10,200 nt of DNA from JALZOC01 sp031361295 (GTDB taxonomy: Bacteria; Acidobacteriota; Vicinamibacteria; Vicinamibacterales; 2-12-FULL-66-21), in contig JANMCN010000234.1 in NCBI GenBank assembly GCA_031361295.1, forward strand, positions 1 to 10,200, given 5' to 3'. Under the pieces are notes generated by a model. It was not told the origin of the DNA, made no database searches, and worked only from the letters and a program-made list of their open reading frames with translations. This document shows, piece after piece, positions 1-5,854 of this stretch (positions are counted from its first letter, which is position 1; every line of letters starts with the position of its first letter). The position numbers were made by a program, and so were the translations under genes.

Positions 1-4
1 CTTC

Positions 5-34
5 ACAATACTGAACTTGCGCGCGGGGTGTCAA
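5..34 (-). promoter_or_regulatory. Candidate sigma70-type promoter firing leftwards out of the window
   Basis: Read on the minus strand, a perfect TTGACA (34 to 29) is followed after 18 nt by TATTGT (10 to 5), a 4/6 match to TATAAT. The predicted start site falls just beyond base 1, so the transcribed gene is outside the window. It lies downstream of tatD, beyond an inverted repeat that could terminate the tatD transcript, so it would start a new transcription unit. The perfect -35 is the main support; the -10 is only fair. Confidence 0.45.
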
Positions 35-77
35 CGCGCTAAGCCCTTACAGCGACGATATTTGTGAGGGGATCCAG

Positions 78-120
78 AGTCACTCGCGAGCGTGTTGGCG
101 ACGGCGCGCCGGGAGTGACT
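78..120 (-). terminator. Inverted repeat overlapping the tatD stop, possible terminator
   Basis: AGTCACTC (78-85) and GAGTGACT (113-120) form a perfect 8-bp inverted repeat around a 27-nt GC-rich loop that itself contains the palindrome GGCGCGCC (103-110). The right arm overlaps the tatD stop codon (119-121). No T-run follows on the minus strand, so this is not a classical intrinsic terminator. A role in ending or stabilising the tatD mRNA is inferred from position. The rest of 1-118 holds only the candidate promoter at the left edge; no gene was seen. Confidence 0.35.
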
Positions 121-901
121 ACCCTCTCACCCCGAACAGCGTCTCGAAGTTCGTCGTGATCTGCCGCGCCAGTTCGTCCGTGGGGACGGACCGGACGGCC
201 GCGAGCGCGTCGTACACCCGCGCCACGAAGGCGGGTTCGTTGCGCTGGCCTCGATGCGGCACGGGCGCGAGATAGGGGGAGTCGGTTTCCGCGAGAAGCC
301 GATCCGATGGGGTGATTTTTGCGGCCTCGCGAAGCGCCGCGGACCGAGGAAACGTCACAATCCCGGCAAACGACAGGTAGAACCCGAGATCGAGCGCCGT
401 CCGCGCCATCACGTCGTCGCCCGTGAAGCAGTGGAAGACGCCTGTCACGTCGCCGGCCCCTTCGTCGCGGAGGATCTCGAAGGTGTCCGCCGTCGCCTCG
501 CGCGTGTGGATGACGATCGGAAGGCGCAGCTCACGCGCGGTCACGACCTGAGCACGGAAGATGTCGTGCTGGACGTCGCGCGGCGAGCGGTCGTAGTGAT
601 AATCGAGGCCGATTTCGCCGATGGCGCACGCATGCTCGTCCGTCACACTCGCGCGGACCGTGGCGACCGCACGGCTGACGTCGCCCGCGAAGTCAGCCGC
701 GTGATGGGGATGGATACCGCTCGCGAACCGCACCCGCGGCCACGCCGCACGGACGGCCACCGCTCGTGTCGACTCTTCGGCGTCCCCCGCTCCGAGAATG
801 CACAGCCCGGCGCTGAGCCCGGCCGCGACCGCGCGCGCGACGACGGCGTCGAGGTCGGAGACGAATTCCTCGCCGGCAAGGTGGCAGTGGGAATCGATCA
901 A
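119..901 (-). CDS. tatD: TatD family metal-dependent hydrolase (DNase)
   Basis: This 260-aa protein has the usual TatD length. All metal ligands of the TIM-barrel family are visible: H5 and H7 in the N-terminal SHCH motif, E96 in AIGEIGLD, H132 in VIHTRE, H157 in VFHCFTG and D207 in AETDSPYL. Family members are Mg-dependent 3'-5' exonucleases or deoxyribonucleases acting in the cytoplasm, linked to DNA repair and turnover; a precise substrate cannot be read from sequence. The start is a TTG (901-899) that places MIDSHCHL at the N terminus, matching the family; no better ATG or GTG exists and no clear ribosome-binding site is seen. It follows metG on the same strand after 38 bp, a pairing common in bacteria, and is probably cotranscribed. 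A 7-bp tandem repeat abuts the start codon. Family assignment is secure; the exact start is less so. Confidence 0.95.
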   Translation of the reverse strand: MIDSHCHLAGEEFVSDLDAVVARAVAAGLSAGLCILGAGDAEESTRAVAVRAAWPRVRFASGIHPHHAADFAGDVSRAVATVRASVTDEHACAIGEIGLDYHYDRSPRDVQHDIFRAQVVTARELRLPIVIHTREATADTFEILRDEGAGDVTGVFHCFTGDDVMARTALDLGFYLSFAGIVTFPRSAALREAAKITPSDRLLAETDSPYLAPVPHRGQRNEPAFVARVYDALAAVRSVPTDELARQITTNFETLFGVRG

Positions 902-928
902 AGTCAGAAGTCGGAAGTTGGAAGTTGG
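901..928. repeat. Four tandem heptamers between metG and tatD
   Basis: Read on the plus strand, four consecutive 7-bp units occur: AAGTCAG, AAGTCGG, AAGTTGG, AAGTTGG, followed by a partial AAC. They occupy most of the 38-bp metG-tatD gap and share one base with the TTG start codon of tatD. The same 7-bp periodicity, with other sequences, recurs at 2979-3027 and 9087-9175. Confidence 0.8.
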
Positions 929-939
929 AACGCTGCGTG

Positions 940-2958
940 CTACCTCACCCGTGACCCCGGTGGCACGTCCTGGTCGAATCCGACGAGCGTCGGCTTTCCC
1001 CCCTCAGGGCTGGCCGCGAGGACCATCCCGTTCGACTCGATGCCCATCAGCTTCGCCGGCTTCAGATTGAAGACGACGACGATCGTGCGCCCCACGAGGG
1101 TCTCGGGCTCGTACGCCTCGGAGATCCCGGCGACGAGTGTCCGCTGTTCGGCCCCCACGTCGATCGTCAGCTTCATCAGCTTGCGCGAATTCGGGACCTT
1201 CTCCGCGGTGAGCACCTTCGCGGTGCGAAGGTCCACCTTCATGAAATCGTCAATCGTGATCCTGGCGTCGACCGCTGGCGGCGCGCTGGCGGCAGCGGCC
1301 GGCGCCGGGGGGGTGGCGGGTTCTGATGCCTTGCTCTCTTCCACGGGTCTGCTCCTGTCCGAACTGGCGGCCTTCCGGCCGGTTTCTCTACCGCCGGGAG
1401 TGCCGGTGGCGGCACTCCGCGGCGAGGAACGGGCGTCTCCGCCGCCCCTCGCTTCCACGCGTGGCCACAGCGCGTCCGCCCTGGCAATCACACGCTCGCC
1501 CGTGCTCCGCCACTCCGCATCGGAGATCCGGAGTTGGCTGACGGGCCGCGTCTCGCCGACCCTCCGGAGGATTTCGGCGGCCGACCGCGGCATCACCGGC
1601 AAGAGCAGCACGCCTGCGACTCGCACCGCTTCGGCTACGTCGAAGAGCACCTGGCTCAGGGCCTCCGCGCGCTCAGGGTCGCGCGCGAGCGCCCACGGTT
1701 CCGTGCCCGCGATGTACTCATTCGCCGCGTCGATGATGCGGAACGCGGCCGCCGCGCCGCCCTCGAGCGCGAAGGCATCCATGCTGCGCCGGTAATCGGC
1801 CAGGCTGTCGAGCGCAAGGCTGGCCAGCCGCCCGGACGCGCCCGCGGGCGCAAGGCGCCCCCCGCGGTACTTCTCCGCCATCGCGGCGATCCGGCTCACC
1901 AGGTTCCCCAGGTTGTTCGCCAGGTCCACGTTGTAGCGATCCTCGAATCGCTCCCACGTGAAATCGCCGTCGCTGCCGAAGGCAATCTCCTTGACGAGGT
2001 ACAGCCGGAGCGGGTCCGCCCCGAACTTCTGCGCGGCGTCGAGAGGCTCGACCGCGGTGCCGAGCGACTTGCTCATCTTCTCGCCCTTGAAGTTCACCCA
2101 CCCGTGCCCGAAGATCTGGCGGGGCACCGGGAGGCCCGCACTCATCAGCATCGCGGGCCAGATCACGGCGTGGAACCGGGTGATGTCCTTGCCGATCACA
2201 TGAAGGTCCGCAGGCCAGCGCGTCTCCACCATCTCGGGGTCGGTTCCGAAGCCGACGGCGGACAGGTAGTTGATGAGCGCGTCAACCCACACGTAAATCA
2301 CGCTCGACGGATCGTCAGGCATCGGAATGCCCCACGACTGGCCGGCGCGGCTCACCGATATGTCTTCGAGACCTCCCTCGATCAGCTTGAGGATCTCGTT
2401 GCGGCGGACGTCCGGAACCAGGAATCCGGGCTCCGCGCTGAAGTGCGCGAGCAGCCGATCGCGATAAGCCGACAGGCGAAAGAAATAGTTTTTCTCGCGA
2501 ATCCAATCCGGCCTGGTCCGGTGAATCGGACACGTCCCGTCCACGAGGTCCTTCTCCTGCTTGAAGGCCTCGCACGAGACGCAGTACCACCCCTCGTAGT
2601 GCCCTTCGAAGATGTCGCCCGCCGCGGTCATCCGGCGGACGAGCTCCTGCACACCCTTCCTGTGCCGCGGCTCCGTCGTACGGATGAAGTCGTCGAACGA
2701 GATATCCAGGCGCTTCCACACCTCGAGGAATTCCTGCGCCATGCGATCGCAATACGCGAGCGGATCCTCGCCGAGCTCGCGCGCCTTTCGGAAGACGTTC
2801 TGCGAGTGCTCGTCGTTGCCCATGACGAAATGCGTGTCCACGCCGCAGAGGCGCTGGTACCGCGCAATGACGTCCGCGGCGATCTTCTCGTACGCCGTCC
2901 CGAGATGGGGACGGCTGTTGACGTAGTCGATCGCCGTCGTGATATAGAACCGTTTCAT
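940..2958 (-). CDS. metG: Methionyl-tRNA synthetase with C-terminal tRNA-binding domain
   Basis: This 672-aa cytoplasmic enzyme charges tRNA-Met with methionine using ATP. The class I signatures are intact: PHLGT (17-21, the HIGH motif) and KMSKS (294-298). A zinc knuckle is visible as C126-x2-C129 with C143 and H146. The anticodon-binding helical domain follows to about residue 500. A low-complexity linker rich in Ala, Pro, Ser and Arg (about 501-562) leads to a Trbp111/EMAP-type OB-fold domain (about 565-672, with KVDLRTAKV and a GMVLAAS segment), which in this family aids dimerisation and tRNA binding. The start at 2958 was chosen because MKRFYITTAIDYVNSRPH matches MetRS N termini. An upstream in-frame start at 3075 would add 39 residues translated from intergenic repeats and the larC 3' end. 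It lies between larC and tatD. A TACACT (-10-like) lies 9 nt before the ATG. Confidence 0.97.
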   Translation of the reverse strand: MKRFYITTAIDYVNSRPHLGTAYEKIAADVIARYQRLCGVDTHFVMGNDEHSQNVFRKARELGEDPLAYCDRMAQEFLEVWKRLDISFDDFIRTTEPRHRKGVQELVRRMTAAGDIFEGHYEGWYCVSCEAFKQEKDLVDGTCPIHRTRPDWIREKNYFFRLSAYRDRLLAHFSAEPGFLVPDVRRNEILKLIEGGLEDISVSRAGQSWGIPMPDDPSSVIYVWVDALINYLSAVGFGTDPEMVETRWPADLHVIGKDITRFHAVIWPAMLMSAGLPVPRQIFGHGWVNFKGEKMSKSLGTAVEPLDAAQKFGADPLRLYLVKEIAFGSDGDFTWERFEDRYNVDLANNLGNLVSRIAAMAEKYRGGRLAPAGASGRLASLALDSLADYRRSMDAFALEGGAAAAFRIIDAANEYIAGTEPWALARDPERAEALSQVLFDVAEAVRVAGVLLLPVMPRSAAEILRRVGETRPVSQLRISDAEWRSTGERVIARADALWPRVEARGGGDARSSPRSAATGTPGGRETGRKAASSDRSRPVEESKASEPATPPAPAAAASAPPAVDARITIDDFMKVDLRTAKVLTAEKVPNSRKLMKLTIDVGAEQRTLVAGISEAYEPETLVGRTIVVVFNLKPAKLMGIESNGMVLAASPEGGKPTLVGFDQDVPPGSRVR

Positions 2959-2967
2959 ATCAGTGAC

Positions 2968-2973
2968 AGTGTA
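2968..2973 (-). promoter_or_regulatory. Possible -10 element just upstream of metG
   Basis: TACACT on the minus strand (2973 to 2968; 4/6 match to TATAAT) ends 9 nt before the metG ATG, so a transcript from it would have essentially no leader. No Shine-Dalgarno sequence is evident before metG and no good -35 was found, so support is weak and rests on position. Confidence 0.25.
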
Positions 2974-2978
2974 GGTCC

Positions 2979-3027
2979 CGGCTGCCGGCTCTCGGTTGTG
3001 AGCTCTTCGCGTTCCCAGTTCGGTTCC
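2979..3027. repeat. Degenerate heptamer repeats between larC and metG
   Basis: About seven phased 7-bp units fill most of the 77-bp gap. On the plus strand they begin CGGCTGC, CGGCTCT, CGGTTGT and later include CGGTTCC. Read on the minus strand, units such as GAACCGA, CAACCGA, GAGCCGG and CAGCCGG resemble the GAACCNN heptamers at 9134-9175, suggesting one repeat family in two gaps. The middle units are poorly conserved. Apart from the TACACT near metG, nothing else was seen in the gap. Confidence 0.6.
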
Positions 3028-3035
3028 GGCTCGAC

Positions 3036-4424
3036 TCACGCACGTCCCCGAGCTCCGGTCCCCGAATCGAGCCACGCCTTGATGGCGACCGCCTGCACGT
3101 CCTTGATGGGCATATGGTGGTCAGCCGCGACACGCGCGCAGTCGTCGAACTCCGGGGTGGCGTTCAGAACACGCCCGTCGCGCGTCGCCACCTTGAACCG
3201 GATCGTGCCGAGCGGCGTATGCACCGGCCGGATCTCGCGGTCGAGCCGATCGCGCAGCATTTCCTGGTAGCGTACGCCGATGGTCGTCGTGTGCGTAAAC
3301 AGGAGGCCCGCAAGCGCCTCCCGCCCTTCGGGGTGCCCGAGCACCGTGACGAGAGTCCCGGGCCGGTTCTTCTTCATCTGAACGGCCGAGAAGAACACGT
3401 CGAGCGCGCCCGCCTCCGACAGCCGGTCCATCAACGGACCGAACAGCTGCGGGTTCATGTCGTCGATCTCGCACTCGATCGACACGATCCGCTCGACGCC
3501 CGCGGCCGGCCCGCTTTCGCCGACGAGCAGGCGCAGCACGTTCGGGTGTCCCTTGAATTCGCGGGTGCCGGCGCCGTAACCGATCCCCGAGACGCGCATC
3601 TCGGGCAGCGGGCCGAATCCGGACGCGTAGCCGGTCACGATCAGCGCACCAGTCGGTGTCACGAGTTCCGCCGCGACGGCACCGGCATAGATCGGCACGC
3701 CCTGGAGCAGACGGACGGTCGCCGGCGCAGGGACCGGGAAGGTGCCGTGGGCACACGCCACCGTGCCGCTCCCGACGTTCAATGCCGACGAGAGGACCGT
3801 GCTCGCGCCGAGCTGTTCCATCCCGTGCACCGCGCCGACGATGTCGATGATGGAATCGAGGGCGCCGACCTCGTGCAGGTGAACCTGGTCGACGGGCATC
3901 GCGTGAATCGCCGCTTCGGCCTCCGCAAGCCGCTCGAAGAGGTGCACCGCACGCGCCTTCCCCTCAGAAGACAGCGCCGAGCGACCGATATACCCCGCGA
4001 TCTCTTCGAGGCTGTGATGCTCGTGCGTGTGCTTGTGCGCGTGCACGGCGGCGCCGGACGGGGCGCTCGGAACGCCATCCCCGCGGTCCGGACTGCCGGG
4101 CACGTGCGTATGCGGGAGGCCGGTCCGGTGCGAATGCCCGTGGGAATGGGAATGCCCGTCGGCATGCGCGTGCGAGCGGTCGCCCGCCGGCGACGCGTCG
4201 CCTCGAGACCCGCCCGCGGGGTCTTCGTCCGCGTGCACGCGGAACTTCGTCGCCGACACGCCCGCCCTGAGCACGCGCTCCGCGGAGACACCGCCGTGTG
4301 CGATCGCCAGGCTGCCGAGAGCCGCCTTCAAACCATCGAGCGGCATCCCGAGGTCCAGAAGGGCCCCAATGACCATGTCGCCGGACGCACCGGAAAAGCA
4401 ATCGAAGTACAGCGTCTTGCCCAC
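3036..4424 (-). CDS. larC: LarC: nickel-pincer cofactor cyclometallase, single ORF, His-rich
   Basis: LarC inserts nickel, in a CTP-dependent reaction, into pyridinium bisthiocarboxylate mononucleotide to complete the nickel-pincer (NPN) cofactor used by LarA-type racemases. The 462-aa product starts with the family N terminus TLYFDCFSGASGDM, followed by HLHEVGALDSIIDIVG (182-197), the RVSGIGYGAGT segment (277-287), ECEIDDMNPQ (317-326) and MKKNRPGT (350-357). Both the LarC1-like and LarC2-like parts lie in one frame, unlike Lactobacillus plantarum, where larC1 and larC2 are joined by a frameshift. Residues 85-137 hold 15 histidines, mostly in HxH pattern, probably storing or delivering metal. 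The start is GTG, 1 bp after the radC stop, with GAGGG 11 nt upstream, so cotranscription with radC is likely. No larA, larB or larE is in the window. The identification is firm; the partner racemase is unknown. Confidence 0.93.
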   Translation of the reverse strand: MGKTLYFDCFSGASGDMVIGALLDLGMPLDGLKAALGSLAIAHGGVSAERVLRAGVSATKFRVHADEDPAGGSRGDASPAGDRSHAHADGHSHSHGHSHRTGLPHTHVPGSPDRGDGVPSAPSGAAVHAHKHTHEHHSLEEIAGYIGRSALSSEGKARAVHLFERLAEAEAAIHAMPVDQVHLHEVGALDSIIDIVGAVHGMEQLGASTVLSSALNVGSGTVACAHGTFPVPAPATVRLLQGVPIYAGAVAAELVTPTGALIVTGYASGFGPLPEMRVSGIGYGAGTREFKGHPNVLRLLVGESGPAAGVERIVSIECEIDDMNPQLFGPLMDRLSEAGALDVFFSAVQMKKNRPGTLVTVLGHPEGREALAGLLFTHTTTIGVRYQEMLRDRLDREIRPVHTPLGTIRFKVATRDGRVLNATPEFDDCARVAADHHMPIKDVQAVAIKAWLDSGTGARGRA

Positions 4425-4425
4425 G

Positions 4426-5094
4426 CTAGAACGTACCCTCTTCCTTGAAGCTGAAATACCGTACGTCCGCCAGGATGACGTGATCGATCACGTCAATCCC
4501 CATCAGCACGCCTGCTGCCGCCAGCCGCCTCGTCAGCTCCACGTCGTCGGCACTCGGCTTCGGATCGCCCGACGGGTGGTTGTGGAACAGGACGAGCGCC
4601 GCTGCACCGGCAGCCGTCGCGGCCCCGAACACCTCGCGTGGGTGGACGATGCTCGCGTCGAGCGTGCCGATCGACAAGACGACCGTGCGCAGCACGCGGT
4701 GCTTGGTGTCGAGCAGCACGACGCCGAACTGCTCGACACGGCGGTTGCCGTACTGCGGCAGCAAAAACTCCGCGGCCGCCCGCGGGCTCGCGATCTGGAC
4801 GCGTTCCGCCGCGGCGCGCGTGAGCGTCCTGCGCCCGAGCTCCACCGCCGCGAGGATCTGGGCGCCGCGCGCCGCGCCGATCCCGGGGATCGCGCGGAGT
4901 TCCTCGAAGCGCGCCCTCACCAGGCCGTGCACGCCACCCGATTCGCCGAGGACTGCGTTTGCCAGGTCGAGCGCACTGGCGCGTGCGCGACCATGTCCGA
5001 GGACGATCGCCAGCAGCTCGTTGTCGCCGAGGCCGCCCGCGCCGAGGCGCTGCATCTTTTCACGCGGCCGATCGTGCAGTGCAACGCCCTTCAT
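4426..5094 (-). CDS. radC: RadC family protein (JAB/MPN domain)
   Basis: The 222-aa product has the RadC layout. An N-terminal helical region with RPREKMQRLGAGGLGDNELLAIVLG is followed by a helix-hairpin-helix motif (about 66-88, with IPGIGAARGAQI) and a C-terminal JAMM metalloprotease-like domain. The zinc motif is intact: HNHPSGDPKPSADD gives H171, H173, S181 and D184, with E154 upstream as the likely catalytic acid. RadC was named for DNA repair, but its biochemical role is unsettled; JAB-domain relatives occur near mobile elements and in natural transformation. The ATG at 5094 was chosen because it begins the conserved region and is followed by LHDRPREK. A longer frame to 5280 would run antisense through the lipoprotein gene and lacks homology-like features. 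It heads the radC-larC-metG-tatD block and diverges from the lipoprotein gene. Confidence 0.92.
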   Translation of the reverse strand: MKGVALHDRPREKMQRLGAGGLGDNELLAIVLGHGRARASALDLANAVLGESGGVHGLVRARFEELRAIPGIGAARGAQILAAVELGRRTLTRAAAERVQIASPRAAAEFLLPQYGNRRVEQFGVVLLDTKHRVLRTVVLSIGTLDASIVHPREVFGAATAAGAAALVLFHNHPSGDPKPSADDVELTRRLAAAGVLMGIDVIDHVILADVRYFSFKEEGTF

Positions 5095-5099
5095 CGTAC

Positions 5100-5117
5100 A
5101 CCATACCCTGTTATACT
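5100..5117. promoter_or_regulatory. Overlapping divergent -10 elements between radC and lipoprotein gene
   Basis: The 31-bp gap (5095-5125) carries TATACT on the plus strand (5112-5117), a 5/6 match to TATAAT ending 8 nt before the lipoprotein ATG. On the minus strand it carries TATAAC (5115 to 5110, 5/6) and TATGGT (5105 to 5100, 4/6) ahead of radC. Neither gene has an obvious Shine-Dalgarno sequence, so very short-leader or leaderless transcripts are likely. No convincing -35 was found for either direction. Confidence 0.45.
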
Positions 5118-5125
5118 TCCGGGCG

Positions 5126-5707
5126 ATGCGTCGTCTCGCCGCCCTGCTTTTCATGCTCCTGCTCACCGCCGGGTGCTCAGAACCTCCCAACAAAGAGATC
5201 AATCGCGCACAGGGTGCGATCGACGCCGCCCGGTCTGCCGGCGCGGACCAGTACGCGCCTGAGGCGTTCACCGCGGCCACCTCGTCGCTGCAGCAGGCGC
5301 ACGAGGCGGTCGAACAGCGCGATTACCGGCTCGCGCTGTCGCGCGCCGTCGACGCGTACGAGCGTGCGCAGGACGCCGCGAAGCTGGCGGCGGATGGCAA
5401 GGCCAAGGCGCGCAGCGACGCCGAGATGTTCGTCAGCACCACCAACGCGGCGGCCCTGGCGCTCGACGCGAAGGTCAAGGGAGCCGAAGCCGCGCACCTG
5501 CCGCCACGCGACCTCGCGGAGCCGCGGCGCACGGCCAGAGATGCGGCCGCGAGCCTGCAAAAAGCGCGCGCGGATCTCAAGACGGGCGCGTATCTCGACG
5601 CCATCGCGAGCGTGAAGGGGCTGGAACCGCAGATTCGCAGGCAGATCCAGCTGATCGACGCCATTCCGCCTGCTCGAACGCCGCGCCGCGCCGCCCGGGC
5701 GCGTTGA
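5126..5707 (+). CDS. Helical lipoprotein, DUF4398-like
   Basis: This 193-aa product opens with a lipoprotein signal peptide: MRRLAA, a hydrophobic run, then the lipobox LTAGC with the lipidated cysteine at residue 17. The mature protein is Ala-, Arg- and Lys-rich and almost entirely predicted helix, resembling DUF4398-type or TPR-like periplasmic lipoproteins. Two segments look duplicated (53-74 and 142-163; shared pattern S-L-Q-x-A and, 11 residues later, Y-x-x-A). The tail is basic (RTPRRAARAR). It is probably membrane-anchored and facing the periplasm; no enzymatic motif is seen and the function is unknown. The ATG at 5126 is chosen because it starts the signal peptide; the frame stays open back to 4580, but that part is antisense to radC. 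The gene diverges from radC and is followed by a hairpin. Confidence 0.85.
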   Translation: MRRLAALLFMLLLTAGCSEPPNKEINRAQGAIDAARSAGADQYAPEAFTAATSSLQQAHEAVEQRDYRLALSRAVDAYERAQDAAKLAADGKAKARSDAEMFVSTTNAAALALDAKVKGAEAAHLPPRDLAEPRRTARDAAASLQKARADLKTGAYLDAIASVKGLEPQIRRQIQLIDAIPPARTPRRAARAR

Positions 5708-5725
5708 ACCCCGCGTCGCAACAAC

Positions 5726-5743
5726 GGACGCGTCCCCGCGTCC
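5726..5743 (+). terminator. GC-rich hairpin after the lipoprotein gene
   Basis: GGACGCG (5726-5732), a TCCC loop and CGCGTCC (5737-5743) make a perfect 7-bp stem with a 4-nt loop, starting 18 nt after the lipoprotein stop. No T-run follows on either strand, so it may be a U-less terminator or an mRNA 3' end stabiliser. Its place between convergent genes fits termination. Confidence 0.5.
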
Positions 5744-5790
5744 CACCTCACGCAGATTCTGACGCCAAACAGGCGGCGCTGCCGCGGCGA

Positions 5791-5816
5791 TCGGAGTTCT
5801 GCGACTGCGGCTCCGA
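5791..5816. terminator. Weak inverted repeat in the convergent gap before dapF-like
   Basis: TCGGAG (5791-5796) and CTCCGA (5811-5816) form a 6-bp stem with a 14-nt loop, 39 bp beyond the end of the dapF-like gene in its transcription direction. There is no T-run. It could help end the minus-strand transcript, but a 6-bp repeat in GC-rich DNA may be chance. Nothing else was recognised in 5708-5854 apart from the stronger hairpin at 5726-5743. Confidence 0.22.
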
Positions 5817-5854
5817 GGGCACTGAAGGGGGTTGACGGGTCGAACGGGTGCCGC

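Noticed and set aside
1..118. Possible tRNA or other structured RNA at the left edge
   Set aside because: No cloverleaf arms, T-loop GTTCGA-type sequence or anticodon stem could be fitted on either strand.
254..1795. Plus-strand open frame of 513 codons across tatD and metG
   Set aside because: It is antisense to two firmly identified genes, is Arg- and Pro-rich with no recognisable domain, and long antisense frames are expected in GC-rich DNA.
2959..3075. N-terminal extension of metG by 39 residues
   Set aside because: It would be encoded by the heptamer-repeat gap and the larC 3' end and has no match to MetRS N termini.
1534..3270. Plus-strand open frame of 578 codons opposite metG
   Set aside because: Antisense shadow of metG with low-complexity Arg/His/Val-rich composition and no motifs.
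4014..4172. Short-period repeat in larC considered as a DNA-level repeat or CRISPR-like element
   Set aside because: The periodicity comes from coding for His-x-His and stays in the LarC frame; there are no spaced direct repeats.
3114..4448. Plus-strand open frame of 444 codons opposite larC
   Set aside because: Antisense shadow of larC; repeated Val-Arg-Met segments merely mirror the His-rich coding repeat.
4580..5125. Upstream extension of the lipoprotein frame
   Set aside because: It is antisense to radC, and only the start at 5126 puts a signal peptide and lipobox at the N terminus.
5095..5280. N-terminal extension of radC by 62 residues
   Set aside because: It overlaps the lipoprotein signal-peptide region in antisense and precedes the conserved RadC N terminus.
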